From assembly GCF_003797765.1 (NCBI RefSeq), contig NZ_RKMB01000004.1, positions 1 through 64,000 of the forward strand: a stretch of DNA of 64,000 nt, given 5' to 3'. Positions 1 to 7,830 of this stretch are shown in pieces (the stretch's first letter is position 1; the number at the start of each line of letters is the position of its first letter). The notes under the pieces are model-generated. The model saw nothing but the letters and a program-made list of their open reading frames with translations. It did not search any database and was not told the origin of the DNA. Position numbers and translations under genes: made by a program. Origin of the DNA: Ramlibacter sp. WS9. Lineage in GTDB: Bacteria > Pseudomonadota > Gammaproteobacteria > Burkholderiales > Burkholderiaceae_C.

Positions 1-211
1 GTCCCCCGTCGCGGCAAGCCGCTCCCTCCTCCTTTATTTCGCTGCGCAGAGCGCCCCACCACCCCGATCCGGGAAGGTTGTTGGTATTCGGCCGTCGCGC
101 GCCAACTCGGTCTCCCATGGATGCCGGGTGGCCGATGCGGCGAAATAAAGGAGGAGGGAGGCCGGAGGCCGACGGGGGACATTCGCTGCATCGGCCACCC
201 GGCGTCCATGG
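1..211. repeat. Mosaic of inverted and direct repeats left of the sigma gene
   Basis: No gene is supported in bases 1-292. Bases 1-45 are an imperfect reverse complement of 137-180, and 115-138 are the reverse complement of 188-211 with one mismatch. An 8-bp direct repeat, ttcgctgc, occurs at 38-45 and 182-189. Read together, 1-45 followed by 190-211 reconstitutes one continuous copy. The segment between contains a second copy in the opposite orientation. This looks like an inverted duplication or nested insertion of a short intergenic element. No coding capacity for a transposase is seen. Confidence 0.6.
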
Positions 212-292
212 CTCCGCACACGGTCGCTGTGCAGCGCTTCGATGAGATCAGACTTCGGGCAGTAGTGGGTCGAGCCCGCAATGACAGCTGTT

Positions 293-1564
293 CTAGATGG
301 GCAGCGCCTTTGCGCGCGCCAGGAGTAGCTCGCGCTCTCGCGCATTGCCCGCCAGTTCCGCCGCACGCTTGAACTCCACCCTTGCCTCGTCGTTGCGGCC
401 CAGCTTGGCCAGCAGGTCGCCGCGCACGCTGGGCAGCCATTGGTAGTTGCGCAGCGACTTGTCGCCTTGCAACTGGTCGATGATCTCCAGGCCGGCTGCG
501 GGGCCGAAAGCCATGCCGACGGCGACCGCGCGATTGAGTTCGACCACCGGTGAAGGTGCGACCTGCGCCAGCGCGTCGTAGATCGCCGCGATGCGCTTCC
601 AGTCCGTCTGGTCGCCGGCCGGCGCGCGCGCGTGGCAGGCGGCGATGGCGGCTTGCAGTGCGTAGCAGCCCAACGTCCCACCGAGGGCCTCCGCACGCTC
701 CAGTGCAGCGAGCCCGCGGCGGATCAACAACCTGTCCCAGCGCCCGCGGTCCTGCTCCATCAGCAGCACCGGGCGGCCTTGCGCGTCCACTCGCGCCGCC
801 GCGCGCGATGCCTGCAGCTCCATCAGCGCGACCAGGCCATGCACTTCGGATTGATCGGGCGCCAGCCCGGCCAGCATCCGGCCCAGACGCAACGCCTCGT
901 CGCACAAGGCCGGGCGCATCCAGTCTTCACCGGCGGTCGCGGTATAGCCTTCGTTGAAGACCAGGTAGACGACTTCGAGCACCGAAGCCAGCCGCTCGCC
1001 CAGCGCCTCGCCGCGCGGCAGTTCGAACGGCACCTTGGCTTCGGTCAAGGTGCGCTTGGCCCGCACGATGCGCTGCGCGATGGTCGGCTCCGGCACCAGG
1101 TAAGCGCGCGCGATCTCGTGGGTCGTCAAGCCGCCCAGCAGCTTGAGCGTCAGCGCGACACGCGCCTCGGTCGACAGCACCGGGTGGCAGGCGGTGAAGA
1201 TCAGCCGAAGCAGGTCGTCGCCGATCTGGTCGGCGCGTGCTTCGTCGAGTGCATCCACGAAGTCCGGCACGATCAATGCCTCCTGTGCTTCGAGGTCATG
1301 GCCGATCTGCTCCAGCTTCTCGTCCAGCGACTTGTCGCGGCGAATGCGGTCCAGTGCCCGATTCTTGGCCGTGGTCATCAGCCAGGCGCCGGGGTTGTCC
1401 GGCACACCCTTGGTCGGCCAATGCTCGAGGGCGGCCACCAAGGCATCCTGCGCCAGTTCCTCGGCCACACCAATGTCGCGGACCATGCGCGCGACGGTGG
1501 CGACGATCTTCGCGGACTCGATGCGCCAGACCGCGTCGATCGCCTGGTGGGTGGCCGAGTGCAT
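293..1564 (-). CDS. ECF42-type RNA polymerase sigma factor with C-terminal extension
   Basis: This 423-residue protein is about twice the length of a plain ECF sigma factor. Region 2 lies near residues 10-80, with GAWLMTTAKNRALD at 59-72. Region 4 lies near 130-172, with the helix around LTTHEIARAYLVPEPTIAQR. A DUF6596-type segment follows near 186-286, including FNEGYTA at 203-209, and then a helical TPR-like tail. No anti-sigma gene adjoins it, as is usual when the C-terminal extension controls activity. It is the last gene of a run with DGPF/YciI, SRPBCC and VOC genes, the known ECF42 neighbourhood. The ATG start is 12 bases after the VOC stop. Family assignment is firm; the signal is unknown. 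Confidence 0.88.
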   Translation of the reverse strand: MHSATHQAIDAVWRIESAKIVATVARMVRDIGVAEELAQDALVAALEHWPTKGVPDNPGAWLMTTAKNRALDRIRRDKSLDEKLEQIGHDLEAQEALIVPDFVDALDEARADQIGDDLLRLIFTACHPVLSTEARVALTLKLLGGLTTHEIARAYLVPEPTIAQRIVRAKRTLTEAKVPFELPRGEALGERLASVLEVVYLVFNEGYTATAGEDWMRPALCDEALRLGRMLAGLAPDQSEVHGLVALMELQASRAAARVDAQGRPVLLMEQDRGRWDRLLIRRGLAALERAEALGGTLGCYALQAAIAACHARAPAGDQTDWKRIAAIYDALAQVAPSPVVELNRAVAVGMAFGPAAGLEIIDQLQGDKSLRNYQWLPSVRGDLLAKLGRNDEARVEFKRAAELAGNARERELLLARAKALPI

Positions 1565-1576
1565 TGCGCTGAGCGT

Positions 1577-1981
1577 TCAGCCCTGGACGTGCCCCGGGTC
1601 CATGTACGCCAGCTCCCAGATGTGGCCGTCGAGGTCGGTAAAGCCGTGGCCGTACATGAAGCCGTGGTCTTGCGGCGGGTTGGGCGACGTGCCGCCCGCT
1701 GCAATGGCCTTCTTGACCAGCGCGTCCACCTCGGCGCGGCTCTCGGCCGACAGGCACACCAGCACTTCGGTGGTTTTCGTCGCGTCGGCGATGGGCTTCT
1801 TGGTGAAGGTCTGGAAGAACGGCTCGACCAGCAGCATGACGAAGATGTCGTCCGACACCACCATGCAGGCGCCCTGCTCATTGGTGAACTGCGGGTTGAA
1901 CGAGAAGCCCAGGGATTTGAAGAACGCCTGGCTGCGCTCCATGTTCTTGATGGGGAGGTTGACGAAGATTTTGCGGGACAT
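1577..1981 (-). CDS. VOC family protein (glyoxalase/bleomycin-resistance fold)
   Basis: A 134-residue single-domain VOC protein with paired beta-alpha-beta-beta-beta modules. Visible landmarks are IFVNLPIKNMERSQAFFKSLGF near the N-terminus and YGHGFTDLDGHIWEL near the C-terminus, where the last Glu is the usual metal ligand. It belongs to the PhnB/lactoylglutathione-lyase-like group that accompanies ECF42 genes. The substrate is unknown. The ATG at 1981 is chosen because AAGGAAA precedes it; an in-frame start 33 bases upstream adds residues outside the domain. It is probably co-transcribed with the SRPBCC gene before it and the sigma gene after it. Confidence 0.85.
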   Translation of the reverse strand: MSRKIFVNLPIKNMERSQAFFKSLGFSFNPQFTNEQGACMVVSDDIFVMLLVEPFFQTFTKKPIADATKTTEVLVCLSAESRAEVDALVKKAIAAGGTSPNPPQDHGFMYGHGFTDLDGHIWELAYMDPGHVQG

Positions 1982-2026
1982 GACGACTTTCCTTAACTTT
2001 AGACCTGTGCACATCTTTCGGGGGCG

Positions 2027-2102
2027 ACCGCGGAACCGGCTTTGCCGGGCCGCAGGTTGCGCCCCCTTGAGGGGGAGGCGCCGTAGGCGCTTCGGGGGTG
2101 GG
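2027..2102. repeat. 76-bp GC-rich multi-hairpin repeat, copy 1
   Basis: This block ends exactly at the stop codon of the SRPBCC gene. It is nearly identical to 12121-12196, in the same orientation relative to the flanking gene. It can form three short hairpins: ccggctttgccgg, a ccccct/aggggg stem, and ggcgcc/ggcgc around a short loop. Such modules act as 3'-end structures or dispersed REP-like elements. There is no U-tract, so intrinsic termination is uncertain. Confidence 0.75.
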
Positions 2103-2627
2103 TCATCTTTCGGCTTTTGCTTTGAGGTTGGCGAGGCCGGCTTCGAAGTCGCGGCCGATCATGCTGTCCATGTTGAAGACGAGGCCCATCACCTTGCCGA
2201 TGTACGGGCTGGGGCCGTGCATGGCCCAGGTCACTTCGGTGCTGTCGCCCTTGGGCGCCAGGATGAACTCCACCACGTTGTGGCCTTCGAAGGGTTCGAT
2301 CATGTCCAGCTTCATGGTGACCTTGGACGGCGCGCTGTCCGTGATCGTGACGCTGCCCTTGCCCACGTCCTTGTTGCCGGTGAAGTGATAGGCGGCGCCG
2401 GGCCCGGCCTGCGGGCCCTGGTACTCGCCCTTGATGTTCGGGTCTTTCAGGTTGTACGGGTTCCAGGTGTTGAACACCTTCATGTCGTTGATGAGGCCGT
2501 GGAGTTTGTCCGGCGGCGCCTTGATGCTGGCGCTGCGCTGCACTTTGAAGGTGTCGGGCTGCGCGGCGGCAAAGGCCAACAGCACACCGATGGCGGCGAG
2601 GACGACGAGGGCGATGGTCTTGATCAT
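2103..2627 (-). CDS. SRPBCC family protein with N-terminal membrane anchor or signal
   Basis: A 174-residue protein. Residues 1-22 form a hydrophobic segment (MIKTIALVVLAAIGVLLAFA), then a START/Bet v 1-like ligand-binding fold follows: VQRSASIKAPPDKLHGLIND, WNPYNLKDPN and a C-terminal helix around MDSMIGRDFEAGLANLK. Polyketide cyclase-like SRPBCC proteins occur in ECF42 neighbourhoods, but their ligands are unknown. The ATG at 2627 is chosen because it starts the hydrophobic segment and follows GGAGCGGCAC. It begins 10 bases after the YciI stop, so translation is probably coupled. The N-terminus suggests an envelope location. Confidence 0.82.
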   Translation of the reverse strand: MIKTIALVVLAAIGVLLAFAAAQPDTFKVQRSASIKAPPDKLHGLINDMKVFNTWNPYNLKDPNIKGEYQGPQAGPGAAYHFTGNKDVGKGSVTITDSAPSKVTMKLDMIEPFEGHNVVEFILAPKGDSTEVTWAMHGPSPYIGKVMGLVFNMDSMIGRDFEAGLANLKAKAER

Positions 2628-2637
2628 GTGCCGCTCC

Positions 2638-3060
2638 TCACTTGAATCCCATTTCCTTGAACCGCTCCATGTCTTTGGGCTTGGCGATGTCGGCAAAATC
2701 CTCCATCTCGTAAAGCTGGCGAATCTCGATCTCGGCCGGCTGGTTCTCGCCCGCCGGATTGGGAAAACGGCGCGACCACTCCATCGCCTCGGCGCGGCTG
2801 CGCACCTGGATCAATGTGTAGCCGGCGATCAATTCCTTGCTTTCGGTGAAGGGGCCGTCGACCACGGTGCGCTTGTCGCCGTCATAGCGGACGCGCCACC
2901 CCTTGCTGCTGGGCTGCAGGCCCGACCCGTCCAGAAGCACGCCCGCCTGTGCCAGCTGCTCGTGGTAGTCGGCCATCGCGGCAAACATCTTGTCGCTGTC
3001 GGGCGGGAAACGGCCGGCCTCGGAATCGGGCGTGGCCTTGACGATGATCATGAATTTCAT
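2638..3060 (-). CDS. YciI/DGPF family protein 1
   Basis: A 140-residue YCII-related protein with a ferredoxin-like dimeric alpha/beta barrel fold. The family signature DGPF is at residues 68-71 (VVDGPFTESKE), followed by the usual GYTLIQVRSRAEAMEW helix. DGPF proteins are the standard partners of ECF42 sigma factors; their enzymatic role is not established. It is the first gene after the candidate sigma-specific promoter at 3121-3147 and has an AAGGAG site eight bases before its ATG. It heads the operon YciI-SRPBCC-VOC-sigma. Confidence 0.88.
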   Translation of the reverse strand: MKFMIIVKATPDSEAGRFPPDSDKMFAAMADYHEQLAQAGVLLDGSGLQPSSKGWRVRYDGDKRTVVDGPFTESKELIAGYTLIQVRSRAEAMEWSRRFPNPAGENQPAEIEIRQLYEMEDFADIAKPKDMERFKEMGFK

Positions 3061-3120
3061 GGTGGGCTCCTTGCGGTGGGTCGATGAAGCGGTCGGAAAA
3101 TCGCTCGCCTCTGATCACAC

Positions 3121-3147
3121 GACGAAGCACTACACGCCAGATCGACA
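3121..3147 (-). promoter_or_regulatory. Candidate ECF42 promoter (TGTCGA-N17-CGTC)
   Basis: On the minus strand TGTCGA lies at 3147-3142 and CGTC at 3124-3121, separated by 17 bases. Transcription would start about 50 bases before the YciI ATG. As I recall it, the published ECF42 recognition pattern is TGTCGA at -35 and CG(A/T)C at -10. The match and position suggest that the sigma factor drives its own operon. Confidence 0.55.
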
Positions 3148-3167
3148 AGCGCCGACTACGTACCCAG

Positions 3168-3524
3168 TTAGGTATAGCAAGGAGCGCAGGCGCGCACTTC
3201 AACCTGGGCCCACTCCGCCGCGGGGCATTGGCCGGCGATGGCCAATGCTTCTTCGCGAGTCTCTACATCCAGCAGGAAAACGCCGCCCACCATTTCCTTG
3301 GCTTCGGCGAACGGACCGTCGAGCACCTGCGGCCGGCCATTGCTGACCTTGACGCGCACGGTGCTGGCGTCGGGCGACTCGAGCGACTCGGCAGCGCGCA
3401 ACACGCCGCGCTTCCTGAGCTCGTCGCCGAATCGCAGCATGCGGTCATAGACCGCCTCGCCCTCGGCGCGGCTGCGGGTCTGGCGTTGGCCGAGGGGCTC
3501 GTGGATGAGGAGCATGTAGGGCAT
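3168..3524 (-). CDS. YciI/DGPF family protein 2
   Basis: A 118-residue paralogue of the neighbouring DGPF protein. The signature is at residues 69-72 (VLDGPFAEAKEMVGG), and a conserved N-terminal strand, MPYMLLIHEP, precedes an acidic and basic helical stretch. It shares the YCII ferredoxin-like fold with a putative catalytic His/Asp pair typical of the family. It lies upstream of the TGTCGA promoter and is separated from YciI-1 by 107 bases, so it may be transcribed from a different start. Function is unknown beyond the ECF42 association. Confidence 0.82.
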   Translation of the reverse strand: MPYMLLIHEPLGQRQTRSRAEGEAVYDRMLRFGDELRKRGVLRAAESLESPDASTVRVKVSNGRPQVLDGPFAEAKEMVGGVFLLDVETREEALAIAGQCPAAEWAQVEVRACAPCYT

Positions 3525-3600
3525 GGGCGGTCATGATAACCAGCCTGCCCCGCCCTTGCAAAGCCCGGGGGAGACGCACGAGCTGCGCGCGCTGCCCGGC

Positions 3601-3912
3601 TCAAAGGACCCGGTAGATTTCCCAGCGGCTGGTGCCGGACACGACGTTGGGCTCCAGCTCCTTGCTCCACTGCTGGTGCGCGGGAATGGTGCCAAGCTTG
3701 TCCCACACGCGCTGGAGTTCGGTCAGGTCCTCGACCACATGTTCCGTCACCACCGTCGCTTCCAGCGCGCCGACCGACCCGGTCAGCAAGCGCGTGCGTT
3801 GCGCATCAACGCCGGCCTGCGGACCGATCTCGCTCAACCAGCGCTTCATCGAGTCGATCACGGCCTGCTTGTAGCCGAACTTCGCATCAATACTCCAGCG
3901 GGCGACCATCAT
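3601..3912 (-). CDS. Uncharacterised 103-aa protein
   Basis: I do not recognise a named family. The protein starts MMVARWSIDAKFGYKQAVID and ends SGTSRWEIYRVL, with alternating short strands and amphipathic helices. That pattern suits a small dimeric alpha/beta barrel, like NIPSNAP or ABM-type proteins; this is only an impression. It has no signal peptide. The start at 3912 is supported by AAGGAGATTGCC just before the ATG; a second ATG follows directly. It lies 76 bases upstream of YciI-2 on the same strand and may be expressed with it. Confidence 0.6.
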   Translation of the reverse strand: MMVARWSIDAKFGYKQAVIDSMKRWLSEIGPQAGVDAQRTRLLTGSVGALEATVVTEHVVEDLTELQRVWDKLGTIPAHQQWSKELEPNVVSGTSRWEIYRVL

Positions 3913-3987
3913 GGCAATCTCCTTGGGGGTGACGCCAGTTATATGCCCGCCCCCGCCCACTTTCAAGCGCTCTTCTCTCGATCGTTC

Positions 3988-6117
3988 TCAGTTGGGGACG
4001 CTGAAATCCGCCAGGTTCTTGCCGAACTTGATCAGCCACAGCCGGTTGGGGCGTTCCGTATCGGCGCCGCGCGAGGCCCGTGCGGTGACGCCGGTGCCGC
4101 AAGCACTGAGCACGCCATCGGTCGCGGTGCAGGCCGTTATGTCGGCGCCCGGGATCGCCGCGCCCGCGACATCGAACACCAGCGTGCGCAGGCCGAAGTC
4201 GTCGTCGTTGGTCAGGGCCAGCGTGGTCGCGTCGACCAGGGCCAGGCCCTCGGCCTTCTCGGCGAGCCAGCCGGCGGCGTTCAGGTCGAGCAGCAGGGTC
4301 TTCTTCAGCGGCGTGACGGCGGTGACGTAGTCGGCCGAGCCGTTGACGGCGGCACCGGCCATGCTGCTCTTTTCGAGATCCGAGGTCTCGGGGTTGAACT
4401 CGGCCTTGGAGATGTCGGTGGCCGAGGCGATCTCCACCAGCATCAGCTTGTTGAAGACCTTGCCGCCGGGGGCGGCGCCCTGCTCGATCACGATGAACTT
4501 GCCGCCGCCCAGCGACACCATGTCGCCCAGCTTGGCGTTGCCGGTGCGGTTGTCCTGGTAGTCGGCACAGTTGATCGGGTACGCGTACATCTTCGAGGTT
4601 TCGGTGTCGGGGTTGAACTCGACCCAGCGGGCGAAGCGCGCATAGCGCTCGACGCGCTTGCCGGTGCCGCCGTCCACGCATCCGGAGCCGGCCGGCGCCA
4701 CATACGTGCCGGAGGCCGGCGCGCCCGCCGCGGACAGGTCGGTGAGCGGGCTTTGCAGGAAGCCGTGCAGCTTGCCCGTGGCCACCTCCAGTGCCAGGCC
4801 TTCCATGCCACGGTTGGCGCGGCGCTTGGCCAGCACCGACGGCAGCACGGTGGTGATGCCGACGGAAGCCGTCATGGTGGAGCCGGCGGGAATGGAGGCG
4901 CCGTACTTCTTCAGGATGACGCCGGTGGCCGGGTCGATCTTCACGATGAAGGGGCCGTACTCGTCCGACACCCACAGGGCATTGCGCGCGGCATCGACCA
5001 CGATGGATTCGGTGTCCAGGCCGGTGGTGGCAAACGTGGCTGCGGTGGCGGACTCGTACTTGATGTTGTCGGTCAGCGGCGCTTCGCCGGACGAGCCGAG
5101 CTGGCCGGCGGCATAGGGCAGTCCCGTCGCCTTGACGTTGGCGCTCACGCGGATCGGCATGCTTGACTTGAGCACGGCGCCGCCGGCGCCCACCGTCACC
5201 ACGCCGATGGAAGGCGCGAAGCTGGGTGCGGGGAAGAACTTGGCGTCGCACGTTCCGTCGGCACGCGCGAGGCAAAGCGATGAGCCGGTGTTGGGCACCT
5301 TGGGGCCGTCGCCGTTGGGGCCGCGGTCGGTGATGGCATAGAACTCGAGCGTGCCATCGGCCAGCCTGCTCTTGAAGGCCAGGCCCGAGCCGTAGGCGGG
5401 CAGGAAGCCGTCCGGGAAGTCGTCCTTGATCTTCTGCACCGAACCCTCGTAGGGGATGTAGAAGGACTTGGCCGCCTGGATCTGGTAGCGGGTGATGGTG
5501 GCGCTGACCGTACCCGCGCCGTTGGATTGAGTGACGGTGTCGCCGACGGGCGTGCCCACGGTCGACGCGAGGGTGTTCTCGAAGTGCTCGCGCGCCAGGA
5601 TGCGCCGGTCGTCATTGACGGCGCGCGACTTGTACGGCTCGGGCAGCACGGCCAGCGTGGCCGTCAGCGCAGCGTTGAAGCTCGACGCGGACAGCGTGAA
5701 GTCCAGCGTGCGGCTGGCCAGCGCGGTCTTGACGGCCGAGGTCAGCCGGATGCCATTGGATGGGTCGCCGTCTTCGTCCAGCGTCTGCAAGGCGATGAGG
5801 CGGTTGGTCACGGCGTCCGTCTTGATGCCGGCGCCATTCGCCAACGTCTGCGGCGTGATGACTGTGCCGCACGTTGCGGCGCCCAACGCGATGCCGCCCA
5901 CAGTGAAGCTGACGGACTCGCCCGTGCCGCAGGTGAACTGGCCCTGGGCATTGGTCGACGCCTTGACGGCGGAGCCAGGCGTGTAGTCGACACCCTCGAC
6001 GGCGGCGTCGAGAAACGCGCCGGTCACCGGAGCCGGGCCGTCGCTGCCGCCGCAAGCGGCGACCAGCGCGGCCGCAGCCAGAATTGCAATCAGATGATGT
6101 TGGTGGTTCTTGTTCAT
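3988..6117 (-). CDS. Lipoprotein with esterase-like/phytase domain (PF13449 type)
   Basis: A 709-residue exported lipoprotein. Residues 1-21 are a lipoprotein signal, and the lipobox LVAAC places the lipid-bearing Cys at 22, followed by GGSDGP. An N-terminal module of about 180 residues precedes a beta-propeller-like esterase/phytase domain. Recognisable parts are AITDRGPNGDGP, VSDEYGPFIVKID, GMEGLALEV and ALTNDDDF near the C-terminus. The family is annotated as esterase-like activity of phytase proteins and probably cleaves phosphoesters outside the cytoplasm. The ATG at 6117 begins the signal; the longer frame has no signal. It stands alone between an unrelated small gene and the acyl-CoA operon. 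Confidence 0.82.
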   Translation of the reverse strand: MNKNHQHHLIAILAAAALVAACGGSDGPAPVTGAFLDAAVEGVDYTPGSAVKASTNAQGQFTCGTGESVSFTVGGIALGAATCGTVITPQTLANGAGIKTDAVTNRLIALQTLDEDGDPSNGIRLTSAVKTALASRTLDFTLSASSFNAALTATLAVLPEPYKSRAVNDDRRILAREHFENTLASTVGTPVGDTVTQSNGAGTVSATITRYQIQAAKSFYIPYEGSVQKIKDDFPDGFLPAYGSGLAFKSRLADGTLEFYAITDRGPNGDGPKVPNTGSSLCLARADGTCDAKFFPAPSFAPSIGVVTVGAGGAVLKSSMPIRVSANVKATGLPYAAGQLGSSGEAPLTDNIKYESATAATFATTGLDTESIVVDAARNALWVSDEYGPFIVKIDPATGVILKKYGASIPAGSTMTASVGITTVLPSVLAKRRANRGMEGLALEVATGKLHGFLQSPLTDLSAAGAPASGTYVAPAGSGCVDGGTGKRVERYARFARWVEFNPDTETSKMYAYPINCADYQDNRTGNAKLGDMVSLGGGKFIVIEQGAAPGGKVFNKLMLVEIASATDISKAEFNPETSDLEKSSMAGAAVNGSADYVTAVTPLKKTLLLDLNAAGWLAEKAEGLALVDATTLALTNDDDFGLRTLVFDVAGAAIPGADITACTATDGVLSACGTGVTARASRGADTERPNRLWLIKFGKNLADFSVPN

Positions 6118-6235
6118 GGGGGAAAGGTTCCAGACGACACCCGAAGGCGCCGGCAGCGGTTGAGCTGTCGGCACGGGTGGCCGAAGTTGAACCTCTCCTC
6201 ATGACGGCCGCATGACAGCGGCCCCCGGAGCGCCG

Positions 6236-7063
6236 TCAGTCCACGAAGAAATCCGGAATGAAATTCTTGGTGCCCGACTTGACGGCGTACTTGTCCAGGT
6301 CGGTCACACCATGCGCCGCGAGCAGCTCATCGTCGATGAAGAAGTTTCCGCTGTTGCTGCTCGCGCTGGTGAGGATGAACCAGGCGGCGTCGGAGAGGAT
6401 CTCCGGCGTGCGGCACATGTTCACGTCCACGCCCGGGATCATCTGCAGCGCCGCGGTCGCAATGGCCGTGCGCGGCCACAGGCTGTTGACGGCGATGCCG
6501 TACTTCTTGAACTCGCCCGAGTGGCCCAGCGTGCACATGCTCATGCCGTACTTGGCCATGGTGTACGCGGTGTGGTTCTCGAACCAGTGCTGCTTCATCG
6601 ACAGCGGCGGCGACATGTTGAGCACATGCGGGTTGCGGCCGGCCGCCGCGGATTTCTTCAGCTCGGCAAGACAGGCCTGTGTGCACAAGTAGGTGCCGCG
6701 CGCGTTGATGCCGTTCATCAGGTCATAGCGCTTCATCGGCGTGTGCTCGGTGTCGGTCATGCTGATCGCGCTGGCGTTGTTGACCAGGATGTCGATGCCG
6801 CCGAAGGTTTCGACGGCTTTCGCGACGGCGGCGAGGACGGCTTCCTCCTCGCGAATATCGACTTGCAACGGCAGAGCCTTGCCGCCCGCCGCCTCGATCT
6901 CCTTGGCCGCGCTGTAGATGGTGCCGGGCAGCTTGGGATTCGGATCCGTGGTCTTGGCCGCGATCACGACGTTGGCGCCGTCGGCCGCAGCACGCTTGCC
7001 GATGGCGAGGCCGATGCCGCGCGAGGCACCGGTGATGAACAGGGTCTTGCCTTTGAGGGACAT
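6236..7063 (-). CDS. SDR oxidoreductase, HSDL2-like
   Basis: A 275-residue short-chain dehydrogenase. The Rossmann motif TGASRGIG is at residues 11-18 and NNAS at 95-98. The catalytic set is Ser151, Tyr167 and Lys171 (AYTMAKYGMSM). The stretch LNMSPPLSMKQHWF and the later LWPRTAIATAA are typical of hydroxysteroid-dehydrogenase-like protein 2 and bacterial relatives used in branched or terpenoid acyl chain oxidation. The SCP2 domain of animal HSDL2 is absent. It is the last gene of the acyl-CoA operon, two bases after the enoyl-CoA hydratase stop. The exact substrate cannot be read from sequence. Confidence 0.85.
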   Translation of the reverse strand: MSLKGKTLFITGASRGIGLAIGKRAAADGANVVIAAKTTDPNPKLPGTIYSAAKEIEAAGGKALPLQVDIREEEAVLAAVAKAVETFGGIDILVNNASAISMTDTEHTPMKRYDLMNGINARGTYLCTQACLAELKKSAAAGRNPHVLNMSPPLSMKQHWFENHTAYTMAKYGMSMCTLGHSGEFKKYGIAVNSLWPRTAIATAALQMIPGVDVNMCRTPEILSDAAWFILTSASSNSGNFFIDDELLAAHGVTDLDKYAVKSGTKNFIPDFFVD

Positions 7064-7065
7064 GT

Positions 7066-7830
7066 TTACACCTTTGAAAAGTCGGGTTTGCGCTTCTCCA
7101 TGAACGCACCAAATGCTTCCTTGGCGGCCGGTTCGCCCAGCATGCGCGAGAAGCTCTTGCCTTCATCAGCCATCTGCTGCAGCACCAATTGCTGCTGGCC
7201 CTTCTTCATCAGGCGTTTGGTTTCAACCATCGCGCTGAGTGGCTTGGCCGCGAGCTTGCGGGCCGCGGCCTGTGCGATGCCGTTGGCCTCAGTCGGCGGG
7301 ACGACACGGTTGACGAGACCGACTTCCAACGCGGCCTCAGCCATGAACGGTTCACCCAGCAACAACGCTTCCGCCGCGCGGTGGTAGCCGAGCATCTGCG
7401 GCACGAGCAGGCTCGACGCCGCCTCCGGACACAGGCCCAGGTTGACGAAGGGCATGGAGAACGCCGCGTTGTCGCCGGCATAGACCAGGTCGCAATGGAA
7501 CAGCATCGTCGTGCCGACACCGACAGCCGGCCCGCACACTGCCGCCAACAGCGGCTTGGTGAACATGGCGATGCCGTGCAGGAAGCGGAACACCGGCGAA
7601 TCCATACCGGCAGGCGGCTTGTTGAGGAAGTCGCCGATGTCGTTGCCGGCGCTGAACACGGTTTCATGCCCCTGCAGAACGACGACGCGGATGCTCGTGT
7701 CGGCTTCCGCCGCGGCCAGTGCATCGGCCATCGCGCCGTACATCGCGGCCGTGATCGAATTCTTGCGGTCGAGGCGGTTCAACGTGATGGTCATCACGCC
7801 GGCCTCGGCGTGGGTAAGGATGTCGCTCAT
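7066..7830 (-). CDS. Enoyl-CoA hydratase/isomerase family protein
   Basis: A 254-residue crotonase-fold protein. The oxyanion-hole loop FSAGNDIGDF is at residues 59-68 and the second loop CGPAVGVGTTML at 99-110. Glu136 in NLGLCPEAASS corresponds to the second catalytic Glu of hydratases. The first Glu of hydratases, usually in the GGGxEL turn, is absent here: the turn reads GVGTTM. That favours an enoyl-CoA isomerase or a different crotonase reaction over straightforward hydration. The start overlaps the stop of the isomerase gene by four bases (ATGA). Part of the acyl-CoA degradation operon. Confidence 0.87.
   Translation of the reverse strand: MSDILTHAEAGVMTITLNRLDRKNSITAAMYGAMADALAAAEADTSIRVVVLQGHETVFSAGNDIGDFLNKPPAGMDSPVFRFLHGIAMFTKPLLAAVCGPAVGVGTTMLFHCDLVYAGDNAAFSMPFVNLGLCPEAASSLLVPQMLGYHRAAEALLLGEPFMAEAALEVGLVNRVVPPTEANGIAQAAARKLAAKPLSAMVETKRLMKKGQQQLVLQQMADEGKSFSRMLGEPAAKEAFGAFMEKRKPDFSKV

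Noticed and set aside
632..1996. Long plus-strand frame opposite the sigma and VOC genes
   Set aside because: Both minus-strand proteins are clear family members with good starts; the opposite frame has no recognisable domain.
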